Source: Streptomyces sp. 135 (GTDB lineage: Bacteria; Actinomycetota; Actinomycetes; Streptomycetales; Streptomycetaceae). From it: a DNA stretch of 64,000 nt. Positions 8,043 through 17,170 of the stretch are shown piece by piece. The first letter of the stretch is position 1. Every line of letters starts with the position of its first letter. The notes under the pieces are model-generated. The model ran no database searches. It saw only the letters and a program-made list of their open reading frames with translations, and had not been told where the DNA came from. The translations under genes and the position numbers were made by a program. The DNA is taken from positions 6,448,001 through 6,512,000 of the forward strand of contig NZ_CP075691.1 of assembly GCF_020026305.1 (NCBI RefSeq), given 5' to 3'.

Positions 8043-8662
8043 GCCTGATCAACCATCGGGGTGCCTCGCCGTTACGGGCGTCGTACCGTTGATCCGCCCG
8101 GGCCGTTCACGACCGCTGCTCATGCTGCGACCGAACTCGGCATCGTGCTCCTTCCCGGTTTCACCGAGGGGTTGTGGGCAGTGGTCGGACGTGATTGTGC
8201 GACGGGCAGGCCTCAGGAGCCGGATAGCAGCGCCGTGACCGTGGATTGAACGAGTTGGGCCGCCGCGAGGACGCTGGGGATGGCTCCGGGCCGACCGCGC
8301 TGAAGATCGGGGGCGGACACAGAGGGGCGTCATCTTCAGGCCGAATCGAGTGCTTGGGGGCGGTCGGCGGCCGTCCCTGAACTTCCTCCGAAGCTTGGGA
8401 GTCGGACACGCGGTCCCACGTGCCGGCTGTGCCGCTCCTCCGATTGTCATTGAGGAACTGTGCGTAACCGAGGAAAGCTTTCCGTCTTGCTCTTCGTAGG
8501 ACTCGACCTGCGGCCAAGTGCTTAGAAGGCACCTGGTGGATGGGGAAGTGGGGTGGCTCTGACCTGCGCGGACGTTCTGTGTGACTGATGGGCGACGAGA
8601 ACTTCGGTTGTTTTCGGGACGACGGCCCGGGGTGGACCGAAGGGGGGCGATGGCCCCCGGCC
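8043..8662. other. Gene-poor stretch between the Vsr and HNH genes
   Basis: About 620 bp with no supportable gene. Long open frames on both strands here have Pro/Arg/Ser-rich, low-complexity translations and no ribosome sites. It may hold decayed sequence. I saw no repeat, tRNA or strong hairpin. Confidence 0.5.
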
Positions 8663-9415
8663 TCAGCTGCGCTGTGTTGGGATGCTCGGGGGAGTGCGCG
8701 CGGCCATGTGACTGTTGTTCGGCATCTCGTTGTGCCGGTCCCGTAGGTGGCGGAGGAGGAGGGTCGCCGTAAGATCTCCAACGGACATGTCGGACTCGAA
8801 TGCGGCCTGACTGATCGCTGCGTATTCGCTGCGGCCCATGATCACGCCGCGTACGGTTCGTGAGTCCGGATGCCTCCACCCGCAGCAGATGCGTCGGGTG
8901 CAGACATCGGGCTCGGAGGGATCGACGCTTGGCGTCTTCCAAGGCAGGTGAGGGTACCGATCCAGCGTCTTCCTGCACAGTTCGAGGTGGCCCCAGATGT
9001 CGCCCTTGTTCTTGTAGCGGGCTGCCCCGAAGTGGTGCCGGAACCAGTCTCGGCGATCAGGGTCGGCGATCTCGCGGCGTACTCGCTCGATGCGTGTCTC
9101 GAACCCGGCGAACATGCGGAGAGGCATCTTGCGCGTGTCGAAACCGTCGCGGGGATGCTCGCGGTGCAGCTTCTGGTCGATGAGCCACTCCATCGGACTG
9201 CGCCCACGCTTCCAGTCGTTGCAGGGCTTGCATGCCGGGAGGAAGTTCCACCACACGTCGGCGCCATTGCCGGCCACGGGTTGCTGATGATCGAGGGTCG
9301 TTGACGGCTTGACAGCGCAGTAGGTGCACAAGCCTTCGTTCGCGGTGAGGCTCATCAGCCAGACGTACGTGGCCTGCTTCGTTCGACTGCCCCGGGGCAC
9401 GGTAGCGTCCGCCAT
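8663..9415 (-). CDS. HNH-type nuclease-like protein
   Basis: A 250-residue protein with an HNH signature near residues 20-65: LCTYCAVKPSTTLDHQQPV, then WWNFLPACKPCNDWKRGRSP. The CxxC...DH...N...CxxCN order is the zinc-held beta-beta-alpha metal finger of HNH endonucleases. The ATG at 9415 is chosen because AAGGAG lies seven bases upstream; an in-frame start at 9472 has no such site. The C-terminal half carries FRHHFGAARYKNKGDIWGHL and has no recognisable domain. Together with the Vsr gene it makes the left island edge nuclease-rich. Whether it restricts DNA or works on the host is unknown. Confidence 0.7.
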   Translation of the reverse strand: MADATVPRGSRTKQATYVWLMSLTANEGLCTYCAVKPSTTLDHQQPVAGNGADVWWNFLPACKPCNDWKRGRSPMEWLIDQKLHREHPRDGFDTRKMPLRMFAGFETRIERVRREIADPDRRDWFRHHFGAARYKNKGDIWGHLELCRKTLDRYPHLPWKTPSVDPSEPDVCTRRICCGWRHPDSRTVRGVIMGRSEYAAISQAAFESDMSVGDLTATLLLRHLRDRHNEMPNNSHMAARTPPSIPTQRS

Positions 9416-9712
9416 CGGCTTCTCCTTGTGTTGCTCTTCTGAGGGCGGCACGCTACTCGACGCCACTGACAATGGGTGCCTGGGTGGGCACGCAGGGTGA
9501 GGGGGGCGACAGGAACGTGATCTAGACGCCTCGGTACCGATGGCCCGGGCTGAACCTCATCGTCTGCTCGGCGGCGTTGCGTCAGTGGCATGTAGCGGCA
9601 GGGAGACGCCGCAAGATTCCCGCCATCAGCCGGTTTTGCTCAATCGGTGGCTTGGCCTTTCCAGTTTGGGCAGTATGCGCTTGGGGCGGTGATCGAACGG
9701 GAGGGGACACGG

Positions 9713-11773
9713 ATGGCGATCGAGGTGCTGCCGGTGACGGGAGAGCAGTCGGACTTGCTCAGCGCCGCCATTGCCCTGGGTGACCGATACACGAAGCGCC
9801 TGGGGCTGCTCACCCCACCCGCGTACCGCAAGTACGCCGAGGACGGCGGGCTGTTGGTCGCGCTGGAAGGTGATGAACTTGTCGGGTATGCGCTCTTCGG
9901 GTTGCCCAAACGCAGCCAGCATGTCCGTCTCGTGCATCTCTGCGTGGCCGAGGAGCACCGAGGGAAGGGCATTGCGCGGCGCTTGATCGCGGAGCTGCGC
10001 AGCAGGCAAGGGCATCGGCTCGGCATTCGGGCCAGGTGCCGACGGGACTACGGGCTCAGCCCCATGTGGAGCGGCCTCGGTTTCGTTCCGAAGGGTGAGG
10101 ACATTGGCCGTGGCGAGGACAAGGAGCCTCTTGACACCTGGTGGCTCGACCTTGGTCATGATGACCTGTTCACCGAGGTGCGAAGCGACGCCCTGCTGGT
10201 CGTGACTGTCGACCACAGCGTCTTCTCCGGACTGCGGAGCGAGGGTGCTGAGCGGGCTGTCGAGGAGTCGAAGGCCCTTGAAGCCGGCTGGCTAGCGGAC
10301 CTGATCGAGCTGACATACACACCGCAGCTCCTTCTTGATGTGCACGAGATCGAGAACCGTGAGGCGAGACAGCGTCAGCGCAACGGTCTGCCCCAGCTTC
10401 GAGCGGCGTCGCCTGACGGGGCGGCGGTATCGGTTCGCCAGCAGGAGATGCTTGCAGCCCTGAGCAAAGAACTGCCGGAATTGCTGATCGACGGCAAGAT
10501 GCGTGCTCGACTGCGCTACGTGGCCGAGACTTCCTGCGCCGGGCTGCAGGTGTTGGTGACGCGCGATCCCGAGTTGGAGAGGCTGGCTGATATCGCTTGG
10601 GATGTGGCGCGCGTTCGGGTGGTGTCGCCGGCCATGGTGACACTTCATGTGGACGAGCTCCGCCAAGCCCAGGTGTACCGTCCGGCGGACCTCATGGGGA
10701 CAGCCTTCTCGATGGAGGAAGTCGCATCCGGGAGTGAAGGTGAGTTGGTCGCCTTCTTCGAGCAGACGGGCGGCGACACAGGAACCGCCTTCGTGGAGCG
10801 ATTGAAGGCGCTCGGCGCGGATGGCGTGCTGTGGCGGAGAGAGCTGCTTCGGGACGGCGACGGGCATCCGGTGGCCCTCTATGCCTGGGCGATGGATGGT
10901 CGCACGTTGAACGTCGCCATCCTGCGCACCGCTTCCCATCCATTGGAGGAGACGCTTGCCCGGCAGTTGCTCTTCATGCTCAAGCGGCTGGGGCGAGATC
11001 GAGGCGCGCAGATCGTGCGCATTGCTGATCCCTATCTCTCCACAGCCGCCAGGTCTGCTCTGGGTGCCGACGGATTCACCGAGGACGAGCGCGGCTTCGC
11101 GGCACTCATCGTCGATCTCTGCGGGCCGGCTGAGGCCGTTTCGGAGGCGGCAGGAGAGATTGCCGCACGTGCTGGCCGTACGGCGCCGCGCTTGGATGCT
11201 CGTGCTTCACCGGAAGTCGTAAGCGTAGCTGAGCGAGCCTGGTGGCCTGCGAAACTCATCGACACCGCCCTTCCTTCCTTCGTCGTTCCTGTTCGGCCTC
11301 TTTGGTCCACAGAGCTGTTCAACGTGCCGGCCATGCTCGTGCCGCGTGACGACGTGCTCGGGATCAGCCGTGAGCACGTCTACTACCGGTCTGCTGGCCA
11401 TCGTGGGGAGAGCGTTCCTAGCAGAGTCCTTTGGTACGTCAGTCGGGGGACTGCTGGGCAGCAAGGGATGATGGCCGTCGGCTGCTCGCGGCTGGACGAG
11501 GTGATAGTCGATGACCCTGACTCCCTCTTCTCGCGATTCGAACACCTGGGCGTATATGGTCGTGCTGACGTGCGTGCGCAAGCCGAACCGACGGGCAAGG
11601 TAATGGCGTTGAGGTTCTCGGACACGGAGATCTTCCCTGCGCAGGTGACGCGCTCGCGATTGACCTCGTTGGCTAAGGGCTTGGGGCTAACGTGGAAGAC
11701 GCCGATGTCGATGATGAAGATCGACAGCGCGCTGTTCCAGGCCGTGTACGAAGAGGGGCACCGAAAGACGTGA
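9713..11773 (+). CDS. Multidomain GNAT acetyltransferase / PIN-like / PUA-like protein
   Basis: A 686-residue multidomain protein. Residues 1-150 are a GNAT acetyltransferase: HVRLVHLCVAEEHRGKGIAR carries the RGKGIA acetyl-CoA loop. Residues about 155-340 (LLVVTVDHSVFSGL, then LQVLVTRDPELERLADIAWD) resemble a PIN-like nuclease fold, with Asp residues in plausible places. Residues about 350-510 look like a second, degenerate GNAT domain, and the C-terminus (WSTELFNVPAMLVPRDDVLG onward) may be an EVE/PUA-like fold. The ATG at 9713 follows GGGAGGGG. The last codon overlaps the GTG of the ASCH gene, so the two are co-translated. The combination suggests RNA-directed modification or cleavage, as in defence or toxin systems. 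GNAT is secure; the PIN and PUA-like assignments are tentative. Confidence 0.6.
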   Translation: MAIEVLPVTGEQSDLLSAAIALGDRYTKRLGLLTPPAYRKYAEDGGLLVALEGDELVGYALFGLPKRSQHVRLVHLCVAEEHRGKGIARRLIAELRSRQGHRLGIRARCRRDYGLSPMWSGLGFVPKGEDIGRGEDKEPLDTWWLDLGHDDLFTEVRSDALLVVTVDHSVFSGLRSEGAERAVEESKALEAGWLADLIELTYTPQLLLDVHEIENREARQRQRNGLPQLRAASPDGAAVSVRQQEMLAALSKELPELLIDGKMRARLRYVAETSCAGLQVLVTRDPELERLADIAWDVARVRVVSPAMVTLHVDELRQAQVYRPADLMGTAFSMEEVASGSEGELVAFFEQTGGDTGTAFVERLKALGADGVLWRRELLRDGDGHPVALYAWAMDGRTLNVAILRTASHPLEETLARQLLFMLKRLGRDRGAQIVRIADPYLSTAARSALGADGFTEDERGFAALIVDLCGPAEAVSEAAGEIAARAGRTAPRLDARASPEVVSVAERAWWPAKLIDTALPSFVVPVRPLWSTELFNVPAMLVPRDDVLGISREHVYYRSAGHRGESVPSRVLWYVSRGTAGQQGMMAVGCSRLDEVIVDDPDSLFSRFEHLGVYGRADVRAQAEPTGKVMALRFSDTEIFPAQVTRSRLTSLAKGLGLTWKTPMSMMKIDSALFQAVYEEGHRKT

Positions 11774-12252
11774 GCGATCCGGAGCGAGCGATGCTGCTGT
11801 CCGTCCACCCGCGGTTCGCCACGGCGATCCTGGCTGGAACCAAGACGGTCGAGGTGCGCCGTCAGCGCGTCGCAGCCCCACCTGGAACTCCGGTGCTCCT
11901 CTACGCGACCGCGCCCACGATGGCCATCGTGGGCATGGCTCGGATCGCCTCCGTGCAGGTGGCTTCGCCACGTGAGGTGTGGTCGGCGAGCCGTGCGAGT
12001 GCAGGTATCAGTCGCCGAGAGTATGACGAATATATGAGCGGGGCGACCCGCGCCAGCGGCCTCTCGCTAGAGGCACCTGTCACCTTCCAGGACCCCGTTC
12101 CGCTGTCTGCGCTGCGGGCCGCAGGACCCTTTCACCCGCCTCAGAGCTACAGGTACTTGACCGATGAGGACCTTCGCAGGCTGTCTGAAGCGGCGCCGGA
12201 CAAGGATGCCTCCACCCTGCACGAGGCACTGGTGGACCGGGTGCCTTCCTAA
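11770..12252 (+). CDS. ASCH-domain protein
   Basis: A 160-residue protein of the ASCH (PUA-like) fold: LLSVHPRFATAILAGTKTVE followed by VRRQRVAAPPGTPVLLYATA is the typical opening, in which SVHPRF...G.KTVE..R forms a nucleic-acid-binding cleft. The GTG at 11770 overlaps the upstream stop as GTGA. ASCH proteins bind RNA or modified bases, and some are nucleases or amidohydrolases. Pairing with a GNAT-containing partner in a mobile island suggests a two-gene unit. About 300 bp without a gene follow before the HAD gene. Confidence 0.75.
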   Translation: MSDPERAMLLSVHPRFATAILAGTKTVEVRRQRVAAPPGTPVLLYATAPTMAIVGMARIASVQVASPREVWSASRASAGISRREYDEYMSGATRASGLSLEAPVTFQDPVPLSALRAAGPFHPPQSYRYLTDEDLRRLSEAAPDKDASTLHEALVDRVPS

Positions 12253-12552
12253 CTGACGCGAAGGTCACGTGACGTGATTGGGAGCTCGGCCGGACGGCAC
12301 CGAGACCGGTGACTTCTTGGGGCCAGGCAAGGAAACGGTACCTTCTGGCTCAGGCTCGGCGTGTGTCGCGGATCCGTGCGGGTGGAGACAGGCTGAGGGA
12401 GGTGCTCGTGGGTGAGAGCCTCTGCCCAACGGCTGCCGGGCAGAGGGCGGGCAGTTGGTCCAAGGTTAGGTGACTTCTCCCCGTGTGCTCTGACCGGTGG
12501 ATGCGCGGTAGCGTCCCCGTATGAGTCCGATCTCGGAAGGGGCGAACGCCGG

Positions 12553-13212
12553 ATGGTGCGCGGGGGCAGGGCTGACGGGGACGGGCAGCTGGGGTTGATC
12601 CTGGATTTCGCGGGGGTGCTCACCGCCAGCCCCATCGAGGTCCACCAGGCCTGGTGCGTGTCTGAGGGGCTTGAACCCGGGGCGTGGCGGGCGACGCTCA
12701 ACGATCATCCGGAAGGTCGGCGGCTGTACGCGGCGTTGGAGATCGGGGAGATCGGGCAGGCCGAGTGGAATGAAGGAACAGCAGCTCTCCTGGGGAAGCA
12801 CGTAGACCCCGTGAACCTGATGGGACGGGCCTGGGTCGACGTTCCTCCGGCGCGTCGGATGATCGCGCTTGCTCGGGCCGCACGGGCTGCCGGCCACCGG
12901 CTCGCGCTGCTGTCCAATAGCTTCGGCCTCGATCCGTTCAATCCGTACGACCACGTGGGCATCTGGGACCTCTTCGACGTGCACGTCGTGTCCGAGCTGG
13001 AGGGGATGGCGAAGCCGGACTCGGCTATCTACCGGCTGGCCCTGGAGCGGATCGGGTTGCCTGCCGAGCGGTGCGTGTTCGTGGACGATCACGAGGTGAA
13101 CCTGCCGCCGGCTGCCGAGCTGGGCATCACGACTGTTCACGCCACCGACGAGGACAGGGCGGTCGCCGAGCTGGAGGCTCTTCTCGGCGTCACGGCTGTG
13201 CTCACGGTCTGA
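12553..13212 (+). CDS. HAD-superfamily hydrolase
   Basis: A 219-residue HAD hydrolase of the subfamily with an alpha-helical cap. Motif I is degenerate: LILDFAGVL has the nucleophile Asp, but Phe-Ala replaces the usual Asp-x-Asp general acid (DxDG), as in some HAD-IA dehalogenase/phosphatase members. Motif II is ALLSNSF, the Lys of motif III lies in GMAKPDSAIY, and motif IV is CVFVDDHEVNL. The ATG at 12553 has GGAAGGGG eight bases upstream. The substrate is unknown. It precedes the glycosyltransferase operon in the same direction but is separated from it by about 90 bp and probably has its own transcript. Confidence 0.8.
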   Translation: MVRGGRADGDGQLGLILDFAGVLTASPIEVHQAWCVSEGLEPGAWRATLNDHPEGRRLYAALEIGEIGQAEWNEGTAALLGKHVDPVNLMGRAWVDVPPARRMIALARAARAAGHRLALLSNSFGLDPFNPYDHVGIWDLFDVHVVSELEGMAKPDSAIYRLALERIGLPAERCVFVDDHEVNLPPAAELGITTVHATDEDRAVAELEALLGVTAVLTV

Positions 13213-13302
13213 GCGTCAACTGCCGCCTGGCCGAAGGATGTCCACCGCCCCGCTTATGTGAGTACTGTCCGTGTGGGGCCCATCACGCGGAGGTTCTGGA
13301 GC

Positions 13303-14505
13303 ATGCAGTGGTCGGAGTACACCACCTCTGAGCGCTTGAAGGCGTTGCGCGGTGCCATGACGCAGGAGCAGTTAGCCGAGGCCGCCGGTGTGTCCGTCGG
13401 CGTCGTCCGCAAGCTCGAACGCGGCGGGACGGCTTCCCTGCCGTCGCTGCTGTCGATCGCCAACGCGCTCGGTACGGACATCGCCGTGCTCCTCGGGCAG
13501 CAGGCGCCCCGCCGGTCCATGGACCGCGACGAGAGGGCCGCGCTGCGCCTGGTCTCCGCGGCGACCCACGACGCTGCCATCGGCATCCCCGCCGAGGTCG
13601 AGCCGGGAAGCGTCGAAGAACTTCGAGCGGTCGTTCGTCGCGCGGACGCTGCCTACTGGGAAGGGCGGTACACCGAGCTCGGTACCCTCCTCGGGCGGCT
13701 CCTTCCAGAAGCCCGCGCCCGGTTCGACGCCGCCGGCCTCGATGAGCGGGAGGCCGTCGCCGGCGTCCTGATCGACGCCTTCCAGACCGCGGGCATGGCC
13801 GCCAACGTGCTCGGCTCGCGGGACCTGGCGTACGCGGCGCTGACGTACGGGCGGCAGATCGCCGTTCAGAGCGGGGACGAACTGCGCGACGCCCATCTCG
13901 CCGCCACGACCGCGTGGGTCAATCTCCGTGATGGGCGCACCAAGCAGGGCTTCCTCCTCGCGGCGGCCCAGGCGGACCGGATCGAGCCCAAGATGAGCGA
14001 GCACGATCCGGACCGGCTCAGCGTCTACGGTCAGCTCGTCACGAACGCCGCCGTCGCCGCTTCCCGGGGCGGGGCGAGCGCGGACCACGCCCGCGAGTAC
14101 CTCTCCCAGGCGCACGCCGTCGCAGTCCGCATCGGAGACGAACACGCCCGCGGCTCGCACGCACAGCCGTACGGGCCGATGTACGCCGCCACGCAAGCGA
14201 TGAGCATCGCGGTGGCGCTCGGCGATACGGGCGGCGCTCTGCGCCTCATGGACACCGTCCGCCTGGACGCCAGCGTGCCGCTGGCCACCCGTGCCCGCTT
14301 CGGCCTGGACGTCGCTCTCACCCAGGTGGAATGCCGACGGTGGGAGGCCGCCGCCGACACCCTCCAAACGGTGTGCGAAACGGCTCCCGGCTGGGTGCGC
14401 CACCAGATGCTTCCCGGCGTCATCATCAGCAGGCTCGCCGGCGTGTCCGTCAGCCGACTGCGCGGGCTGGCCAACTCCGCCGGTGTCCCGCTCGGGGTGC
14501 GCTGA
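13303..14505 (+). CDS. XRE-family regulator with a long TPR-like C-terminal domain
   Basis: A 400-residue regulator. Residues about 8-65 form a Cro/C1-type helix-turn-helix (MTQEQLAEAAGVSVGVVRKL); the rest is all-helical and repeat-like, as in streptomycete regulators with TPR-type sensor domains. GGAG lies just before the ATG at 13303. A TACTGT -10-like box sits at 13262-13267. Codon 24 (13372-13374) is TTA, so translation should depend on the rare bldA leucyl-tRNA, typical of developmental or antibiotic-pathway regulators. It heads the run of glycosyltransferase and modification genes to 20467 and is the likely pathway-specific regulator. Confidence 0.8.
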   Translation: MQWSEYTTSERLKALRGAMTQEQLAEAAGVSVGVVRKLERGGTASLPSLLSIANALGTDIAVLLGQQAPRRSMDRDERAALRLVSAATHDAAIGIPAEVEPGSVEELRAVVRRADAAYWEGRYTELGTLLGRLLPEARARFDAAGLDEREAVAGVLIDAFQTAGMAANVLGSRDLAYAALTYGRQIAVQSGDELRDAHLAATTAWVNLRDGRTKQGFLLAAAQADRIEPKMSEHDPDRLSVYGQLVTNAAVAASRGGASADHAREYLSQAHAVAVRIGDEHARGSHAQPYGPMYAATQAMSIAVALGDTGGALRLMDTVRLDASVPLATRARFGLDVALTQVECRRWEAAADTLQTVCETAPGWVRHQMLPGVIISRLAGVSVSRLRGLANSAGVPLGVR

Positions 14506-14698
14506 GGAACGGGTCGCAGTACCACGGTCCGTAGTAGCTCCGCGGGTGCCACCGGCATGACTGCTACGGGCCGTGCCAGCCCCACGGAGGAGTCCGCGAC
14601 CGCTGCCACGGGACGTGGCAGTCGAGCCCGGTACGAGGTTCCTCCGCTGCGACGGGCCGTGCCTGGGCCCGTGCATCGCAGGCCAGCAGCCTGGAGGC

Positions 14699-15145
14699 AT
14701 GCCGAACAACCCGCCCGGCGGCCTCGGGCACGTACCCGTTGCCGTCTACTCCTGCGCCACCACCTCCACCGCCCTGGGCGAGAACGAGGAGCGTGGCCGC
14801 TACTACGCCGACGCCCGGCACTGGCACGTCGCCGGGGTCTGGTCCGACTCCGACCCGGCGCTGCCGCTCGCTGAGCGGCCGGGGTGGCAGGCGGTCACAG
14901 CCGCCCTGTCCGCCGGGATGATCCGAGGCGTCGTCGTCAGCGGCCCGGCGCATGTCGCCTCTGACGCGGCCCAGTTCGCGGCCCTCGGCGTGCTCCTCCG
15001 CGATCGGGGAGGGTTCCTCGCGGACGCGTCGAACGGCACCCCGGCCCGCCGTACGCCCGGTCAGGCCCGACGCCGCCGCGACCTCGCGGACGCGGCCTCC
15101 GGCTGGTTCGGACAGACCGACACGCACGACGAGGGCACCTCGTGA
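14699..15145 (+). CDS. Hypothetical protein, possibly resolvase-like fold
   Basis: A 148-residue protein I cannot assign with confidence. VAVYSCATTSTALGENEERG near the start and the later IRGVVVSGPAHVASDAAQFA recall the N-terminal catalytic fold of serine recombinases (a strand, a charged helix, then the VVS..H stretch), but a clear catalytic Ser-Arg pattern is missing, so it would not be an active recombinase. The ATG at 14699 is a guess: a GGAGG lies only two to three bases upstream, and an in-frame ATG at 14573 is possible. Its stop overlaps the next gene as GTGA, placing it in the operon. Confidence 0.5.
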   Translation: MPNNPPGGLGHVPVAVYSCATTSTALGENEERGRYYADARHWHVAGVWSDSDPALPLAERPGWQAVTAALSAGMIRGVVVSGPAHVASDAAQFAALGVLLRDRGGFLADASNGTPARRTPGQARRRRDLADAASGWFGQTDTHDEGTS

Positions 15146-15336
15146 GCACCGAGCGTGCGTGGGTCGGCGACCTTGTCAGGGACGGAGACGGACGGCGGGC
15201 GATCGTCACCGACGTCCGTGCCGGCGGCACCGTGTGGGTGCTGCGGCCGCCGACAGGGGGAGGGCCCTGCTGGGAGACCGACGACCCCGAAAGCCTCCAA
15301 GTCCTCGCCCCCTCCGGCGGCGGGGACAACCGGTGA
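15142..15336 (+). CDS. Small SH3-like hypothetical protein (DUF6211-like)
   Basis: A 64-residue, probably all-beta protein: WVGDLVRDGDGRRAIVTDVR then GGTVWVLRPPTGGGPCWE, the pattern of a small SH3-like barrel. Such short proteins (recalled as DUF6211-like) occur in streptomycete regulatory/biosynthetic clusters, with no known activity. It begins with GTG overlapping the previous stop, and its own stop overlaps another in-frame GTG (15333) of the next gene, so the reading frames are chained. Confidence 0.6.
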   Translation: MSTERAWVGDLVRDGDGRRAIVTDVRAGGTVWVLRPPTGGGPCWETDDPESLQVLAPSGGGDNR

Positions 15337-15401
15337 GCTTCCGCGTTCACCGGCCCGTCCCTCACTCCCTTCCGTGCACCACGCCTGAAAGGCGACGTCC
15401 C

Positions 15402-16289
15402 GTGTACGCGTTCGGTCTCTGCATCGACCACCAGTACCTGGTCCCCGGCCTCGCCGCGATCGCGAGCCTGGCCGACAGCCTCACCCCCGTCGCCCGCCGC
15501 AACGCGGCGGTACGAGTGCTCACCCTCGACCTCGCTCCGGCGCAGGCCCTGCTCCTCTCCGACTTCGCCAAGCGGACCGGCTTCGGCTCTTTCGACCTCC
15601 GCCGCTGCGCCCCGCTGCGCGCCTCGCGCATGGCAGACGCCTCGTACATCACCGTCACCACCTACCTGCGGTTCGAATTCACGCCCGACTTCGTCCGCCG
15701 GCCCTACCTGATCTACGTGGACGCGGACGTGCTGGTACGCGGAGACGTCACCGATCCGCTCGGGTCCCTCCAGGAGGACGAGATCGGTGCCGTACGCGAC
15801 GAGTTCAACCCGGCCGTAGGGGAGTGCCCGGCGCTGCCTGGGGCCGCCGAACGCTGGCCCCACCTGCGCGGCCGTCCCTACTTCAACGCTGGCGTTCTCT
15901 GGACCCGCACCGGCCACATGCCCGTCGTCCGCAAGGGCGTCGAGCACGCGCTCATCCACGGCCGCCGTCACATCCTCCACAACGACCAGGACGCCCTGAA
16001 CCTGTGGCTCCTGCACTCCGGCCGCGTGCGGCCGGCCGCCGCCGGACTCAACAGGTTCGAGACCGGCCGGTTCCTGGAGCGGGGCAACTGGGTGCGGCGG
16101 GTCGTCACCCGGTCGCTCAGGCCGGACCCGGCCGCGGCCCTCGTGCACTTCGTCGGCCCCGAGAAGCCCTGGCAGGCCGACTGTCCCGTCACCGAGGACG
16201 TGGCCGAGTACCGGCGGCACCTGGCGGTCGCCCTTCGGCACGTCCGCCGCCTGGGTGCCTTCGGGGCAGAACCGGCGGGTGCGTGGTGA
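15402..16289 (+). CDS. GT8-like glycosyltransferase
   Basis: A 295-residue glycosyltransferase of the GT8/GT-A type. The DxD metal/nucleotide-sugar motif is in RPYLIYVDADVLVRGDVT, followed by GRPYFNAGVLWTRTG and ILHNDQDALNLWL, all classic GT8 landmarks, and a late VHFVGPEKPW motif. The GTG at 15402 has GAAAGG upstream; a GTG at 15333 would add 23 residues and overlap the previous stop as GTGA. It would move a hexose from a UDP- or GDP-sugar to an unknown acceptor in the cytoplasm. It is one of three different glycosyltransferases in this operon. Confidence 0.8.
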   Translation: MYAFGLCIDHQYLVPGLAAIASLADSLTPVARRNAAVRVLTLDLAPAQALLLSDFAKRTGFGSFDLRRCAPLRASRMADASYITVTTYLRFEFTPDFVRRPYLIYVDADVLVRGDVTDPLGSLQEDEIGAVRDEFNPAVGECPALPGAAERWPHLRGRPYFNAGVLWTRTGHMPVVRKGVEHALIHGRRHILHNDQDALNLWLLHSGRVRPAAAGLNRFETGRFLERGNWVRRVVTRSLRPDPAAALVHFVGPEKPWQADCPVTEDVAEYRRHLAVALRHVRRLGAFGAEPAGAW

Positions 16290-17170
16290 GCACGACGAAC
16301 GTACCCGCGGCCGTCGCGCGGGCCGCCTTCGGTCTCGTGGGGGTTTCGGTTCGTGCCGCACACCGCCTGTCGGCGCGGTCGAGGACGGTTGTGTACCGGG
16401 CCTTTCTGACCGACGGCCGGAGCGTGGTCATCAAGCTGTACGCGGTCACCGCCCGTCGTAACGCGGAGACTGAGGCGGTGGCGGTCCGGGCCGTCGCGAA
16501 GCACGTCTCCGTGCCCGCCGTCCTCGCGCACGGACACGTGCCCGGCCACGAGGTGACCGCTCTGATCACTGCGGACCTCGGCCCGCTCACCCTGGGAAGC
16601 GCCGTGCGGTCCGGCCGGGTGGGCGACGAGCGAGCCCTGAGGGACCTCGGCGGTCTGCTCGGCCGCCTGCACCGGGCCCCGGTCCAGCCGTGGGCCCCGC
16701 GCCGGCCGCTCCATGAGCAGGTCACCTCGATCGGTCGGCGCTGTCCGCCCAGCGCTCTGGATCGCATCGCGCCCGCCCTGGCCGCGATCGCCGACGCCCC
16801 CGCGGCTGCCCCGGTGTGGTGCCACGGCGACCTGCACGGCGACAACGTCGTGCTCGCCGGGCCCCGAGCCGTCCGCCACCTCGTCGACTTCACCGACGCC
16901 GCAGCCGGCCCCCGCGAGTCCGACGTGGCCCAGACCCTGGTCATGTCCGGCGCCATCGCCTCCGACCGGGCCCGCACGGTCACCGACGCCTATCCGCTCG
17001 CCTTGGACCACCACCAGCTGACGGCCTGGGCCGTCTTCCATACGCTGCGCTGCTGGGCCCACTCCGAACCCGGCGACGACCGCGCCCGGTGGGCCAGCCG
17101 CCTGGACGAGCTGAGCCGCCGGACCCCGCACCTCTTCCGCGTACCCCGTCCCGAAAGGACGTACCGATGA
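16286..17170 (+). CDS. Aminoglycoside phosphotransferase (APH)-family kinase
   Basis: A 294-residue protein-kinase-like fold. The N-lobe Lys is in SVVIKLYAVTARRNAETEAV, the catalytic loop is VWCHGDLHGDNVVL (HGD..DN), and the metal-binding Asp is in HLVDFTDAAAG, where choline/APH kinases normally have LIDWD. Members phosphorylate hydroxyls of aminoglycosides, sugars, choline or other small metabolites, so here it could add a phosphate to a pathway sugar or confer self-resistance. The start overlaps the previous stop as GTGA. Confidence 0.8.
   Translation: MSTTNVPAAVARAAFGLVGVSVRAAHRLSARSRTVVYRAFLTDGRSVVIKLYAVTARRNAETEAVAVRAVAKHVSVPAVLAHGHVPGHEVTALITADLGPLTLGSAVRSGRVGDERALRDLGGLLGRLHRAPVQPWAPRRPLHEQVTSIGRRCPPSALDRIAPALAAIADAPAAAPVWCHGDLHGDNVVLAGPRAVRHLVDFTDAAAGPRESDVAQTLVMSGAIASDRARTVTDAYPLALDHHQLTAWAVFHTLRCWAHSEPGDDRARWASRLDELSRRTPHLFRVPRPERTYR

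Noticed and set aside
14699..15145. Active serine recombinase
   Set aside because: Only a loose resemblance to the catalytic fold; the Ser-Arg active site and a DNA-binding domain are missing.
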